From the NCBI GenBank assembly GCA_009760855.2, contig WPIO01000004.1, forward strand, positions 14,341,501 through 14,395,000: a stretch of DNA of 53,500 nt, read 5' to 3'. Positions 33,565-45,041 of the stretch are shown here, piece by piece (position 1 is the first letter of the stretch; every line of letters begins with the position of its first letter). A program made the position numbers and the translations under genes. Source of the stretch: Cristatella mucedo (taxonomy: Eukaryota; Bryozoa; Phylactolaemata; Cristatellidae). The notes beneath the pieces were generated by a model. It did not search any database and was not told the origin of the DNA. It worked only from the letters and a program-made list of their open reading frames with translations.

Positions 33565-33722
33565 TGGGAATTTAAATTAAATTAAATTAAATATAATTTA
33601 ATTGTATAGCGCCCTAAAAGAACTTAATCTCTATTCAGGTGCTTCACACAAGCCACAGGGCTCGAGCCCACGACCTCAGCCAAGCCTTAGTTGGGATGAC
33701 ACCACTGGGCCAAACCAGTGCG
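33565..33722 (-). mobile_element. tRNA-derived SINE, family A
   Basis: AT tail (ATTAAATTAAATTAAAT), inverted GTATAGCGCCCTAAAAGAAC, TTAATCTCTATTCAGGTGCT, then box B complement GGGCTCGAGCCCACGACCTC and box A complement CACTGGGCCAAACCA. Confidence 0.88.
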
Positions 33723-35000
33723 GCATATACATCCTTTATCCTCTGTTGCTTCCGGTTTACACACGGGTTAGACGTGGTTGGCATAACCATTTTTAATTGT
33801 ATGCTGAAGTCGTCAGAACTTCCAATCCCAGTTCTAACATATTTGTCTTTCGAAAAGGAACCTAAACATTTGATCGTCGAACAAATTTTAGGTGTATTTT
33901 TTACATTTCCCATTAAGGGTGCTATAGACAACTTTCCTGCTTAACCACCACTTCGAGGCAATGTGGAGTTACCATCAGAGATAACAGCAGTACATCTTGA
34001 GAATCAGAGACTGCTAGTCATCCATGACACTTGAAAGAGCCAAAGTCAAATTCATTTTTTGTGGTTTTTAAAGTCCTAAGGCCTTGAAAGAGATGCTTTT
34101 TAGGGCTTATATGTCAACAGGCTTGGCAATACATGGCCGACCTTATGAGCCTGAAGTTCTAAAATCTCTAGCTGAGAAACGCTTACTTCTGTGGGAGTAG
34201 TTGACAAGGGTCACTCCCTATCTCTTCAATCTCTCATAAAACAGCTTTTTGCTTCAATCTCTGAAAAAGATCAAGAGTTCCCTGGCAGGCCTTTTGATTC
34301 TCAGCCGGAGTCGGCAAGGCGAGTCATCATAATAACAGACGAGGAGTTTCTTTATGTGCAGACAAAATACCTCTGCATTATTAAATGCGTCGCCTAAATG
34401 ATAAGCAACTGTTCGAGTGCACGACTGAATGCACTAGACCAGCATACCGAATAGAAGTGTTGAGTTTTGGAAGCATATCTGTCATTTTAAGGAGATTCTG
34501 TCCACTGAAAAAGCGACGAGCACTTCTGTAAGCCTGCCTCTATGATGTATGTGCAGCAATGCTGCTGTTGTCTGGTTAACGGCTGAATGAGTCGTACAGT
34601 GTATGTCTCAGAAACTCCAAAGCGTGCACAACAGAGAAGAGCAAAACCGTGGGTCCACGGCCCAGGATACTTCTCTTTTGCTTCGGGAATGCCGGTGAAC
34701 CGTGAAAGTAGGACTCGGAACAAACAAGCAGCCGATCGAGCTCACCAATTTAATAGAGACAATGGACCGACCAGGCCCAGAAACCCGGGAATCGCTAGTA
34801 ACGGAGCAGCAGTGTGGAGTGTGAGGCAACCTTTTCTCACCAGCCTATCCAAAGCTTCTGCACAAAGCAGCTGCTTGACGGCCCTGCATCTGCTGACAGC
34901 GGTACACGTCTACAGGTACAATCGTTAACAAATTAGCTGCGAATGGGGATAACCCAAAGCCGTGCCTTGCCGGCAATAGTATTATTTATGTGCCAATGTA
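33723..35000. other. Intron sequence without recognised element
   Basis: Several short open frames on both strands but no family motif, SINE box or LINE end that I recognise. Confidence 0.5.
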
Positions 35001-35022
35001 CGAAAGAAAAGCACGCACCCAC

Positions 35023-35111
35023 CTCCACATAAAAGACATCTTGCTCGGTTTGGATTCTGGCCACCAATGCATCGCCTTCCCAGCGGGCTTGCACTCTTGA
35101 CGACGTATCAC
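35023..35111 (-). CDS. ADAM17: ADAM17-like exon: prodomain SRV segment
   Basis: An 89-nt exon (phase 1 in, phase 0 out) with acceptor CTCTCTGCAG and donor GAG|GTGGGT. It encodes DTSSRVQARWEGD followed by ALVARIQTEQDVFYVE, which aligns without gaps to the ADAM17 prodomain block running from the conserved S-R-V through I-x-T to the Y-x-(I/V)-E-P strand. The following Pro is supplied by the next exon (29456), so the conserved E-P is rebuilt exactly at the junction. This junction is among the strongest evidence that these scattered pieces form one gene. Confidence 0.9.
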
Positions 35112-37465
35112 CTGCAGAGAGCCGATCGATATCCTGTTAGCGATCATACTCCAAAATTGAATTATACTAAACTACTCTGCTCCATCCTTTCGCCCACCCA
35201 GTGGCACATTGTGTAGACCTTTAAAGCACAGTGTTGTTTCACAAGAAGCCTTCTTAAAGGCGTCAGTCAGTTACACTGACTGTGCCTTGAAAGTAGATAA
35301 TGTGAGCACACCATGCAGCACATCAAAATAGCACAGGATCTGGTAATGCTACTACACCAACAAAGAGAATCGGAGGACCATAATTGCCACACCAGTGTAA
35401 TTAAGCGACGTGGCATGCCATATTAAGAACTTACAGCCGGCTGTATCAATGCCATCTTAATCCATAGAAGGAAAATTCTGGTTCCAAGATCGCAAGATTC
35501 CAAGATTGCATTGCCACACATTTCGTGCCACAGAAAGCTGTATTGGAAGTCTGTATTGGAAGTTGTCAGGTGAGCATTAATCATACTACCATCAAGGTAA
35601 TGACACAGATAGTCTATGAAGCGTGTGCCTCACACTCACATGCCTCAGCACATGGTATTAACCATTAATGCCAAACCCCTATCGATGAGCACTCACGGTT
35701 GATACAACACAGCATTGACTGGCCGATGCTTCAACGTGGGTGACTACCACAATGGACGTCGGTAAGACTAGAGCAGCTATAGCACTAGTAACTTGTCAAC
35801 TGCTGCGATGATCTGTGCCCGAAGATCTTGGGTGCTCGGAAATACATTAAAACAAGACCGCTTTAAAGTCACTGCATAGGCATACGCACCTTCCTAAACG
35901 GCTGCGTTTCATCCTATGTCTAATTCTTCGTGCAAAAGGCAGTTGAGCCACCAATCGCCAAACTATCCAATATATCCACGCACCACAAGGTGGAATAGAA
36001 GAGCACACAAGCATTCAGCCCGAGTCTCCAATGATAAATGCCTTCACAGTGACGTTACAAACTGCATAGAGATTTCAAGAAGGCCTCGGTGTGGTCTTGT
36101 TAATCATAGCAGTACAGAGGATGCAGATATTTGTTCAATTTTTTGGGCAGAGCAATGTCTATCACAAACCACATTTTGGTATGCACTGCCACCGACAAAT
36201 AAATGCTGGCATAAGCTTGAAGTAGTCTGACGAGCAATTTATTGAAAAAGATTATAGAAACTTGACCGTGTTCAGTAATTATTCTCAGTATAAGTCTGCT
36301 GGGCCGTATTGGTGAACTGGACTCCGGACCGATAAGGAATACTTTCAGCAACCTGACTATACTCTGTCAGTTCAAATGAGGATGAATTCATTGAGAAAAT
36401 TTCAAAATCACCTGCAATCTTTCTATTCATCATCGGGTTGCTTTCAATCGGCAGAGACTACTTTTCGATAAGATCAGTAAATCTGAACTCAAATTTTTGT
36501 AAGAAGGTGCTTATTTTCAGGAGTCTTGAACAGATGTTTACAAAACGGCATGCAAAAAAGCATAGCTTGGGCAAAAACTGCCATCGATATACAGATAGAA
36601 CACAAACTAGCGAATAGATTGACCTTCGTGAACTCAAAAATCCAGTCTCATGTGGCTATTGCGAAACGAGCTGATTCGGGTCCAGTGAGATTGCACATAC
36701 AGTGCTGGTCAGAAAGATGGCTAGTTACAATTACTTCTTATTTTACTTAGTGTATTCATTATTGACTGTTAAGTTTATCGACAAAGCAAAATAAGAAAAC
36801 AATTATATTTATGAATACTAAAAATTGTATAAATTTAAGAAAGAACTCACGGTTGACATTTTAGTTATCGATAGATATCACCCCTGTGGTGATCTCCCTA
36901 ATGCGAAAACAAGGATTGGGATATGGCGTCATTCTGTAGACTAGCAGTATCTGGATTTCAACGTCCAATATATTGGCTTCTTCGGTCTATCATGCTTTAC
37001 AGATCTATTCGGCAGGTGCATGCATGTCCAGGCCAAACAAAATTGCGAAAAATTTCCATGATCCATTTGGTCCAGTTCTGCTTAACACCTTGGTAGCTAG
37101 TAGTCCTACTCCAGCACTAGCTGTCTCTTCGTAATTCCAAGTCCTCTTATGATGCTCAATTCTCCATTCTTTTGCAGATTGCTGATGGCGGTTGCACCTC
37201 CCACCCCGTTATGCCTCTTATTCTGCAATGCCTGACCAACGAACCTGTCGGCTATTTTGCTGTCGATTTCCCAGCTTCCACTGCAACTCTTCTTTACAGC
37301 TTTGTACTTGCATTACTTTTCAGCTTGTACCCTAGCTTTCTAGTTCTCATACGTTATTTGTTCGTCTCACGTTTCCGGGCAGCATTAGCATTAGGTATAC
37401 ACTGATCAGGTAATTTTCAAGTATCTTCTTGAAGCACCCAAACCTTGTCGATTAGCATTGGTATC
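35112..37465. other. Intron sequence without recognised element
   Basis: No recognisable coding or repeat structure. The missing prodomain microexon (phase 0 in, phase 1 out) would have to lie between here and 41.7 kb. Confidence 0.5.
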
Positions 37466-37469
37466 AATG

Positions 37470-38046
37470 AAGGTCAAAGTCAGATGCTTTATCTCATGTC
37501 TCTATGTGATACCAGTCAAGTATCGGATCGACTTCAAGGTTGTGTCGCTCACTTTTTAGGTCCCTTCCATCTTGGCTCCAGCCTATCTCTCAGATCTACT
37601 CCCCCACCAGGCCAAGCATCGTACCACCTGTTTTTCGGAATCCAACAGTCTACAAATACCTCGTACAAACCTCAAATCCTTTGGAGACCGTGCCTTTAGT
37701 TCGTATGCTCCCAAAGCCTGGAAATCACTCCCGACTTGCATCAGAACATCCCCTGACTTGACCACATTTAAAAAGAACTTAAAACACACCTATGTATGGC
37801 AGCATTTAGTGGGTCCCTGTGATTCGTCCTTTATGTGCTTATGCATGCTGACACTATGCATGCTGCCACTAACCACATTTGTATGCTGACCCTGTGCATG
37901 TCACCCCTAACCATGTTATTCATGTTGTTTATCAAGCATGATACTACTCACCATTCGATCGTGTTTCCTTTGCAGCAAATGTACAGAATGATTGAGTTCT
38001 CTGAGGTGCTTTATCAAGTGTATTATTATTATATTATTATTCTTAA
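37470..38046 (+). mobile_element. CR1/L2-type LINE, 3' part
   Basis: ORF2 end (MAPAYLSDLLPHQAKHRTTC, SFGDRAFSSYAPKAWKSLP), the 3' UTR with GATTCGTCCTTTATGTGC, hairpin GATTGAGTTCTCTGAGGTGC, and (ATT)n tail 38018-38042. Confidence 0.9.
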
Positions 38047-38574
38047 TAAAATATAAAGCTTAGCTATTGCCTTCGAATAAAGGACAATTCAGTGAAGCTA
38101 CAATCAAAACTGTTTCAAGATTAAAACAGAAACCGTTCAATAAAAATCCCTACCACTTCTGTTGAAAGCATGAAAAACTAGAATGTGACAAAAGCTTATG
38201 TAAGACACTAACCATGATCTTGACACAGTATGTGAACGAGCTCATAATTGTACTGTCGAAGTAGAGCCAAGGGGAAATTCTTGCTGTCATAGAATCCAGC
38301 AGTCATCGAGATTTTAACCTTCTGTTCGGATTTTGATCCAGAACATGATGGAGTTTCCACACTCCAAAACTTTGCTTTTGGCCAACCACACATGGAATTT
38401 CGACAAATTTGTTATGCAGATCGCTGTTTGCTTCCCTGCCAAAGCAGCAAACTGATATAGTTTACTAGTTGCCTCGAACGCCAGCTACCACGTGTGATAC
38501 AGAGTAAATACGACTGACCCGCTTTCTATAACATCCGGAATATATAGAGGCTAATGGATGTGTGGCAAGACTAC

Positions 38575-38725
38575 AGCACAATCAAAGCCTAAGCTGCTTA
38601 TGGCTCGCATGCGATTGCCAACAGACTTAATTTCGTGTAACGAAGAGATCGTGCACAGCGTAGCTGCATCAGGAGGAGAGTCGAGGAAGTGAGTAGCGTG
38701 GAAGTAACAGATCATAACTCCAACA
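38575..38725 (-). mobile_element. LINE fragment, second subfamily
   Basis: AGCCTAAGCTGCTTATGGC through GCCAACAGACTTAATTTCGT to GAAGTGAGTAGCGTGGAAGT matches 8445-8575 closely, including ACAGACTT-CGT and GTGAGTAGCRTGGAAGTA. Confidence 0.7.
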
Positions 38726-38754
38726 CGTCGAATTCTCTTAACTCCCTTGTTGCA

Positions 38755-39768
38755 TGTATTGATGACACCGGCACATGGAAGGCAGCCAATTTTCTTAAGC
38801 TTAATATGATAGAACTAACGTACAAGTTACGAGCAAACCAAGTGTGATTCAGAAATTAGAAAGGCTAACGCTCAAAATCGGCTCTGCCAGCATATCTCCT
38901 GTTGAATCTGCACAAAATCTAGGTGTCGTGTTCCAAAGTGACCTTTCGTTAGACGACCAAATTAGGTCCACAATCAAGTCTGCATACTTTCAGCTACATA
39001 AAATTGCTAAAATTCGGGCTTGTTTAGACAGGGATACCACATCTAAGTTGGTCCATGCATATGTGACATCTCATCTTGACTTCTATAACTCGCTGCTTGC
39101 TGGTCTGCTGGCATGGTCAATCAGGCGCTTACAGCTGGTGCAAAACTCTGCAGCTAGGCTTGTCTGTCGTGAGTGTCACAGTTGCCACGTCACACCACTT
39201 CTCACCGACCTGCACTGACTACCAGTCAATCAACGGATCGATTTCAATGCTTTATCGCTTGCTTTTAGGTCTCTTCATTCTTTGGCTTCAGCCTACCTAT
39301 CAGATCAACTGCTACACCAGGTCAAGCATCGTACCACCCGCTGTTCGGAATCTACCAGTTTACTACATCTCGTACAAACCTCAAGGTCCTTTGGAGACCA
39401 TGCCATTAGTTCCTGTGCTTCTAAAGCCTGGAAGTCGCTCCAAACTTCGGTCACGACATCCCTTGACTTGACCATATTTAAAAAGAATTTAAAAACACAC
39501 CTATTTATGACAGTATTTAGTGGGTCCCAGTAATTCGTCCTTTATGTGCTTATGAGTGCTTACACTGTTGCAGACTACCACTAACCACAATTGCATGCTG
39601 ACCCTGTGCATGTCACCCATAACCATGCTATTTTTTTTGTTTATCAAACATGATACCACTCACCATTCGATCGTGTTTCTTTTGCAGCAAATGTAAAGCA
39701 CCTAGAAAGAGATCGAGTTCTCTGAGGGTGCTTTATCAAGTGTATTATTATTATTATTATTGTGATAA
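38755..39768 (+). mobile_element. CR1/L2-type LINE, long 3' part
   Basis: A plus-strand frame of 124 codons (38844-39218) reads MIQKLERLTLKIGSASISPV, AQNLGVVFQSDLSLDDQIRS and TLDRDTTSKLV-like residues, then NSAARLVCRECHSCHVTPLL. After a stop it continues as SEHALSSCASKAWKSLQ-like residues, the 3' UTR, the hairpin GAAAGAGATCGAGTTCTCTG and (ATT)n at 39746-39761. It sits directly against the mariner remnant. Confidence 0.9.
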
Positions 39769-39769
39769 C

Positions 39770-39995
39770 TATCGATTAGGTTAAGATCCGGAGACTGACT
39801 CAACATGTCCATAACCGCCTCAGGAGGGTAAACAAATTCGGATGAATTGTTAAAGAATTATTGCAGGAGGGGCAGTGTGCTCGGGGCCTTTGTCATATTG
39901 GAAAATATAATCCACACCACGAAGTGCCATTGCACTCGGGAGTTCGACATTCCGAACAAGGTCAAAATAAGCGTCTTTCTTCATAATGCCAAGTA
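39770..39995 (-). pseudogene. Tc1/mariner-type transposase remnant
   Basis: The minus strand reads GIMKKDAYFDLVRNVELPSA, DYIFQYDKGPEHTAPP and, about 20 codons on, AVMDMLSQSPDLNLID. F-Q-x-D-x-x-P-x-HT and W/L-P/S-x-QSPDLNPI-(E/D) are the second catalytic Asp region and the SPDLNPIE motif of Tc1-like transposases. Stops and a frameshift separate them. The 3' part of the gene (low coordinates) is cut off by the LINE ending at 39768. No terminal inverted repeat identified. Confidence 0.72.
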
Positions 39996-39999
39996 TTTG

Positions 40000-41300
40000 C
40001 TGCACGACTCGATACTATTCTTGCTAAAGCATCCCTCCCTCCCCTGTCATGGCAGCTTATCCTACCCCGGGACCCTTGGCTGCTGGCATTCGGGTGAGTA
40101 TGCTTTGTTGGCAGGTCGACGCTGGTCTTGGCTAGCAGTTCAAAAAGAGCGTGAATTTGCTTGCGTCATTTCTTGCAACTCTACCCCAATCTCCAGCAGT
40201 CCAGTGGATCCGAACCTTGACCCTATACAAAGCTTACCATATTCATTGTGAGAGCAAAGTGGTTACCTCTTTGCGACTGGATAATGCAGACCAGCCACAT
40301 CTAATCGCCTTCTGATGGTATCACCGCTTCCCAGACGATGCTTTCAGACTTTGAGCCTCAGCTTGTACCTAAGCAAAGCAGTCGCTTAATGCCTCATACT
40401 TAAAGATTCTGTCTTGCCCGTGCACAGTGGTATCCCTGGCCGGCCCCAACTAATAGAATTTTTTGAGAGCTCCTAGGCTACACTATCTTCCTCAGGTTGT
40501 CCACAACCGTACTTTTCGGTATTGTTATAGTAGAAATTTAACAGTAAATGTGTCCACCCGTATACAATGCCGTAATTTTACCATTGACGAAGCCTAACTG
40601 TTTGGTAATCTTTGGAATTATGGGTGAGATTTTCCCTGCAAAATGAATAAGGCTAAATGGGTTCTCAGTATGATTTCCAGTCGTGCCCAGCCTTCGGGTA
40701 CTGGCATTAACTGATGAAGGGTCGTTTCAAGATGCTCTATCCAGGTCAAAAACTGTCATTTTAAAGGAATTTAAAGCGTTTTGGCTAATTTTAGATGCAC
40801 TGTCCAAAATGTGCATGATTGTTCTGCAATTCATACTTGGGTCTCCAATAATTAACAGACAGAACCTACTTACCGGCTTCGATCCTGTAGAGGGCTAAGA
40901 AAAAGCGGCTAGTTGAGCAAATCTATACGATCCAAATACTTTTGCATTTGAGACCACATGGTTACCTGTTAATGCACATTGTAAATAGATACCTGTATGT
41001 CTGTGTATAGCTATATATACCTACATATCCATTTATGAGCACTAGATTTGCAGCCATCTCTATAACAAGCATATATAACCACTTGAGCAGCCCGGCTTTC
41101 TCCCTTTGGAATATATAAGTAAGCGTGTGCAAGAAATCGGAGGGCGTATACCGAAGCTTGAGGAGGGTAGCACGGGTAATGAAGAAGGCACTAGTAGTGG
41201 GGAGCTAGTTTTGCTGATAGAATGCAGAACCATTTTGTCGGTTATACCAGTCCTGTGACAGTTCTATTATCTCGCATAAATATATCGGTGTGCATTCCTT
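40000..41300. other. Intron sequence without recognised element
   Basis: The left part may be the upstream half of the Tc1 remnant, but I could not read transposase motifs in it. No other signal seen. Confidence 0.45.
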
Positions 41301-41302
41301 TA

Positions 41303-41432
41303 CCTGCATAATGGTTAAAGTGCTCGCCCGACCAAGGTCTAGCTGAGGTCGTGGGCTCGAGCCCCGAGGTATATGTGAAGCGCCTGAATAGAGATTAAGT
41401 TCTCTTGGGGCGCTATACTTTTATATATATGT
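41303..41432 (+). mobile_element. tRNA-derived SINE, family A
   Basis: ATGGTTAAAGTGCTCGCCC, GAGGTCGTGGGCTCGAGCCCC box B, GAAGCGCCTGAATAGAGATT, AAGTTCTCTTGGGGCGCTAT. Nearly identical to 16934-17078 except that the first bases of the tRNA-like head are missing. Confidence 0.9.
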
Positions 41433-41724
41433 GTGTGTATTCACAAATTTATAAGGTTATATTAGTTCCCTGCACAGCTCCGTTTTAACAAGTCTGGATA
41501 TTCTTGAACCTTATAAAATGTCGATGGAAAATAGCAAAACACGGGACCTGATTTTTCTCATCGATGTTCCCAGTCTTTTCATGTAGCAAAAACTTTGATT
41601 AACAAAAACTTATATGAAAATAATCTACCTGAGATAGGATAAGCCCTCTATAAGCAGATAGAGGGTGTTTACAGAAACAGAGGCTCCCGTGGTAAGAAAA
41701 ATGAAAATACCATAAAGGACATAC

Positions 41725-41762
41725 CTCGATCCAGAAACCATCATGATCTGACCAAACATCCT
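41725..41762 (-). CDS. ADAM17: Candidate ADAM17-like exon: short prodomain piece
   Basis: A 38-nt candidate (phase 1 in, phase 0 out) encoding EDVWSDHDGFWIE after joining. It resembles the 'DH-x-x-F-Y/F' segment that precedes the G-x-V-x-G turn in ADAM10/17 prodomains. The donor GAG|GTATGT is good; the acceptor CGGCCGTCAG has a poor pyrimidine tract. Phase 0 out does not join the next strong exon (35111, phase 1 in), so about three residues plus one base would be missing. That gap needs a roughly 10-nt microexon, or else this call is wrong. Confidence 0.42.
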
Positions 41763-42055
41763 CTGACGGCCGGGCCCATTACCTTTCAACCACAAGAGCT
41801 GCCGTAGCATTGCAGCAACTCGCCAGGCTCTCTCTAGGGTTGGGGAGCATTAATTTCCCTGAAAATTAGACTGATTAAACTTATTAATTTATTTATTTAT
41901 TATATCAATTTATTGATTAACTAATTGATTTATTACAATTAGAGTGCACCAATGGAGGAACTCCATTTTGGTGCATGGCCAGCTGCAATAAAGTGGGAGG
42001 CTCTGTAACTCCACGTGATGCCAAGCAGTAAAGAAAAAACACTAGTGGTCACATA

Positions 42056-42360
42056 ATAATAATAATAATAATAATAATAATTAATAGTATTAGTAGCAGC
42101 ATTAGTAGTAATTGTATAGCCCCTTAGTGAACTTAATCTCTATTCAGGTGGTTTACAGCTCTCCGCAAGAAAGGCAATAGCCATAGTCAACGAAATGCAA
42201 GGTATCCTGCTTAGGCAAGCATGCAAAATCATACAATTATCCTGCCCAGACAAGCATGCAAAAGCACACAAAAGACTCGCGGTTGCTGGTTAGCTGATCA
42301 GCCGGTCAGTAACACTCACTCTATCATGCACTGACAGGCAAAGAACACAGGAAAAATACA
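42056..42360 (-). mobile_element. LINE 3' UTR, divergent subfamily
   Basis: (AAT)n at 42056-42084, inverted hairpin CCTTAGTGAACTTAATCTCTATTCAGG, then AGGCAAGCATGCAAAATCAT twice, as in the copy at 18590. Confidence 0.78.
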
Positions 42361-43158
42361 GGACCTGGTGCACTACACATACACACAAATGTCAATGCTA
42401 CCCCTCAGTCAGTAAGGGCACAGTTTCGCTCAGCACAGCCAGATTAAAAGACAATTACATACAACCGAGCCACACAGTGTCATAAGTCACCCTCTCTCAC
42501 CTGCAATATGTCCCGAATAAAAGCCACGAGCCGAGATTGATATCTGCCTCGCTGGCCCTCTTGTGCCCACTGACACTGCCTCGAACCCTTCTCCAAATAT
42601 GGAGGCGTCCTGAGTCAGGTACAAGTGGAATGGCCTACAGCGATTCCAGCATTGTCACCACTAGTGAGCATAGCCCCAAGCAGTAAAAGCTAACTTCCGC
42701 ATGAAAAAAATCGAGCTTGCACAGCCAGCATAGGACTACGTGCTGGGCCGGGTCAAAATCATGCTCGCCACATTGGGCTATATTTAGAAAAGCAAATGCG
42801 GCCAAGGCATTAGGACAAAATAAAGGCATTAATATGCACTCAGTGCATATCCTTAGCAAAGGTAACCTTGACCTACTTGATTCGACCCTGACTCCTGCGT
42901 GCCGCTGCCCCCGCCCTGCGAGCAGCCGAGCTACTGCATCGGCAGATATAGGAATAGGCGGCAATGCACTGCCCAGCTCATTCGGAAAAGTGGCATTTTT
43001 CATTCGGCAATGATTGCCTAGGCTCAGTCTGTTCTGCAGCCAGTCAACAGAGACCTACAGCGAGCAATGGGCACTCGAAGCTGGTTCTTCGAGGGTCAGC
43101 AGCAGCTTAGATAAGGTCTTGTTCCTGAACTGCGTCTGAAAAAAAACAGCATCACGAC

Positions 43159-43211
43159 CTGATCTCGCAATTGGTCGGCCTTCAGTCGGTGTCAGTGTGA
43201 CGTTGATGCGA
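43159..43211 (-). CDS. ADAM17: ADAM17-like exon: prodomain strand
   Basis: The sequence SRINVTLTPTEG follows directly from the FSALG end of the previous exon when joined in phase 2 (AG|T = Ser). This fits the ADAM10/17 pattern of FSAL followed by an F-x-L-x-L strand. The acceptor has a clear pyrimidine tract (TTTCTCCGGCTATCTATCTGAG). The 3' limit is uncertain: I chose AGATCAG|GTCGTG because it leaves phase 1, which fits the next candidate exon, but this donor is weak and the frame stays open for about 40 more codons to a stop near 43055. The start of the exon is better supported than its end. Confidence 0.6.
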
Positions 43212-43478
43212 CTCAGATAGATAGCCGGAGAAATTCTATATGGTTTCCACTTCTTTCTGAATGGCTGAGGAGCAAAAAACACGGCTCACGATGGATGAAA
43301 GATGCTGCTAACGTATCCACCTTTTTCCAAGTAATTTTTATTCATTCCTTCTCCACGTTATCCTTCTGGGAAGAAACACCCAATCGGCAGGTGCATGCTG
43401 GAGGACTCGAGGAAGGGTCGTCAACTTTACAAGCATATTGTGACAAACACAGAGATTTTTTCAAGGTTACTGTGACGA

Positions 43479-43482
43479 ACAC

Positions 43483-43517
<35 letters not shown>
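43479..43517. repeat. (AC)n microsatellite
   Basis: Eleven AC units, an AAAC interruption, then eight more. Confidence 0.95.
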
Positions 43518-44552
43518 ACTGCTGGCAAAATAGTATCAGTAGACGTTTGCTAAAAACGTTTACTTTGAATTTGTATCTATGGTGGTACTTTTTCTAGCTG
43601 CAGCTGTCTGGAAAGATATGCTCAATAATTTATTTTGCACCAGACACATTGAAGACCTACATCAAAACTTTGCATTTCATTTAAGTTTTGACGGGTGAGG
43701 AGCAAGTATATTTTACCAGTGACTCCATTCAAGCAGGAACATCGAATCCAGGTTGGCTAGCTGTACAACACTGTCCCACACAAAGGGATAACAGCACAGC
43801 CAGCGAGTAAACTAGGAGTCTCTGTCGGCTTGGGTAAACAATCTACCAGGCACGTGCATGCCGCTGGCTCCGGGGGGCGTTTGCCTGTCAAGTAGGCTGC
43901 ACGAAAAATGCCTCAGACTCGCCACCCTGAACCCAAGCCTCACAGAAAAATGGCGCCATTTTGCCAGCTCGTAGGAAGTTCGCGGATTTTGAAATCTTGT
44001 TCGCGTTCAACAGAACCACGAATGCACATTTAAAAGTAAAAAAATACTTTAAGCTTGCGAGACCGCCTTCGGTGAAGTAGCGTTAACTCATGCAGAACCG
44101 ATGAGCTAAAGCACGAAGCTTGGCCCACCTTGACTGGTCAACTCGACGCATCAACTTCGTCTAGTCATCATATCTGACTGATAAGTCTGCAGCAAGGTTA
44201 GTGCAGCATTTATCTGCTGAGAATCGAATTTGCTGATGCTGGTGAAAACGTGATTCCTTTGACCTAGTTGCTAGGTGGCCAATATTGTTGGGCTGATAGC
44301 GAACTCCGCGCTTCAGGCATCACTGAAGCACCGCATGGGCACTGTGGACATCGCATGTCCAGCTAATGTCAATTGACTATGGAAACTTTAAGTGCCCAGC
44401 CGGATTTGATGCCGCGAGCTCTGACCTGCCAAGCTCAGAACCTAGTCTCTACTAAACCACTCTGGGGAAAGCCCTGCTGTCAATGCAGCTTCGCTTACCA
44501 AGTTAAGTCCTTGGTTCCAGCATCGATAGAATTCCTTCAGATAAGTACTCGA

Positions 44553-44598
44553 CAAAGGCGCTTTATCAAGTGTATTATTATTATTATTATTATTATTA
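44553..44598 (+). mobile_element. Minimal LINE 3' end with (ATT)n tail
   Basis: Only AGGCGCTTTATCAAGTGTATT plus (ATT)7 remains: the extreme 3' terminus of the LINE. It lies 160 bp downstream, in transcript order, of exon 44758-44934's donor. Confidence 0.75.
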
Positions 44599-44757
44599 AA
44601 GTACCTTTGAATAGTATGCTGTATAAGAGTCATCTACGCTGCACACGGATATACGAGGCTTGACCAATATTGCTCCGTATAGCATACACATACGTACACA
44701 GGCTGGGTATTGGGGGGGGGCTCGCTGCACTTGACATGACCGAGCAGCATTACTTAC

Positions 44758-44934
44758 CTTCCCAGAGCCGAGAACTTCAGTTGCACAATGCCTGACTCGA
44801 GCTCGTCCAGCTGCGAAGCAGCAGTGGTGGCGGCAGCAGCACTTCTCTTCATCCTCTGCAGCTCTGGTGAGCGACCGACGATTTCGGTGCGTTCCAGCAC
44901 TTCGTAGTGGCTCAATTGCTCGGCCAGGCGATCT
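44758..44934 (-). CDS. ADAM17: ADAM17-like exon: N-terminal prodomain
   Basis: A 177-nt exon (phase 2 in, phase 2 out). The acceptor is ...CATTCTCAG and the donor is AAG|GTAAGT, an excellent site. It encodes 58 residues starting DRLAEQLSHYEVLERTE, then a charged Ala-rich stretch, and ending with LESGIVQLKFSALG. This matches the ADAM17 prodomain pattern, where a DYDIL-type segment is followed some 25 residues later by a TFSAL segment leading into a beta-strand. The prodomain keeps the protease inactive and acts as a chaperone in the secretory pathway. The next exon joins in frame at 43211. The exon before it, with the signal peptide, was not located securely. The acceptor could be two bases downstream (CAGAG|AT), which would change only the first codon. 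Confidence 0.85.
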
Positions 44935-45041
44935 CTGAGAATGGCTTCAAAGCATACCGAACACAGCTCTGTCAGGGGGAGACGATCCGAGCATATCGAA
45001 CACCACTCTGTCAGGGTAGACTACCCGAGGGCCAAAGGAAC

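Larger units (their letters stand above)
2852..44934 (-). other. ADAM17: ADAM17/TACE-like gene, span of recognised exons
   Basis: At least sixteen exon candidates on the minus strand read in order as prodomain, furin site, reprolysin-type zinc protease and disintegrin domain. Assignment to ADAM17 rather than ADAM10 or snake-type ADAMs rests on CCKNC in the disintegrin domain, the GEACDAG segment and the CLVHLFT and GVLGMAF segments of the protease. By family knowledge this is a type I membrane protein that sheds ectodomains such as growth-factor precursors, cytokines and Notch. Introns reach about 6 kb or more and are filled with LINEs and SINEs. Reading phase agrees across every adjacent pair of strong exons. 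Not found: a secure signal-peptide exon, a short prodomain piece near 36-41 kb, and the membrane-proximal domain. Identity comes from my own translation and memory of the family, without a database search. Confidence 0.92.

Noticed and set aside
38208-38393. Minus-strand frame as the N-terminal half of the Tc1 transposase
   Set aside because: It lies on the wrong side (downstream) of the C-terminal motifs for a minus-strand gene, and the residue match is poor.
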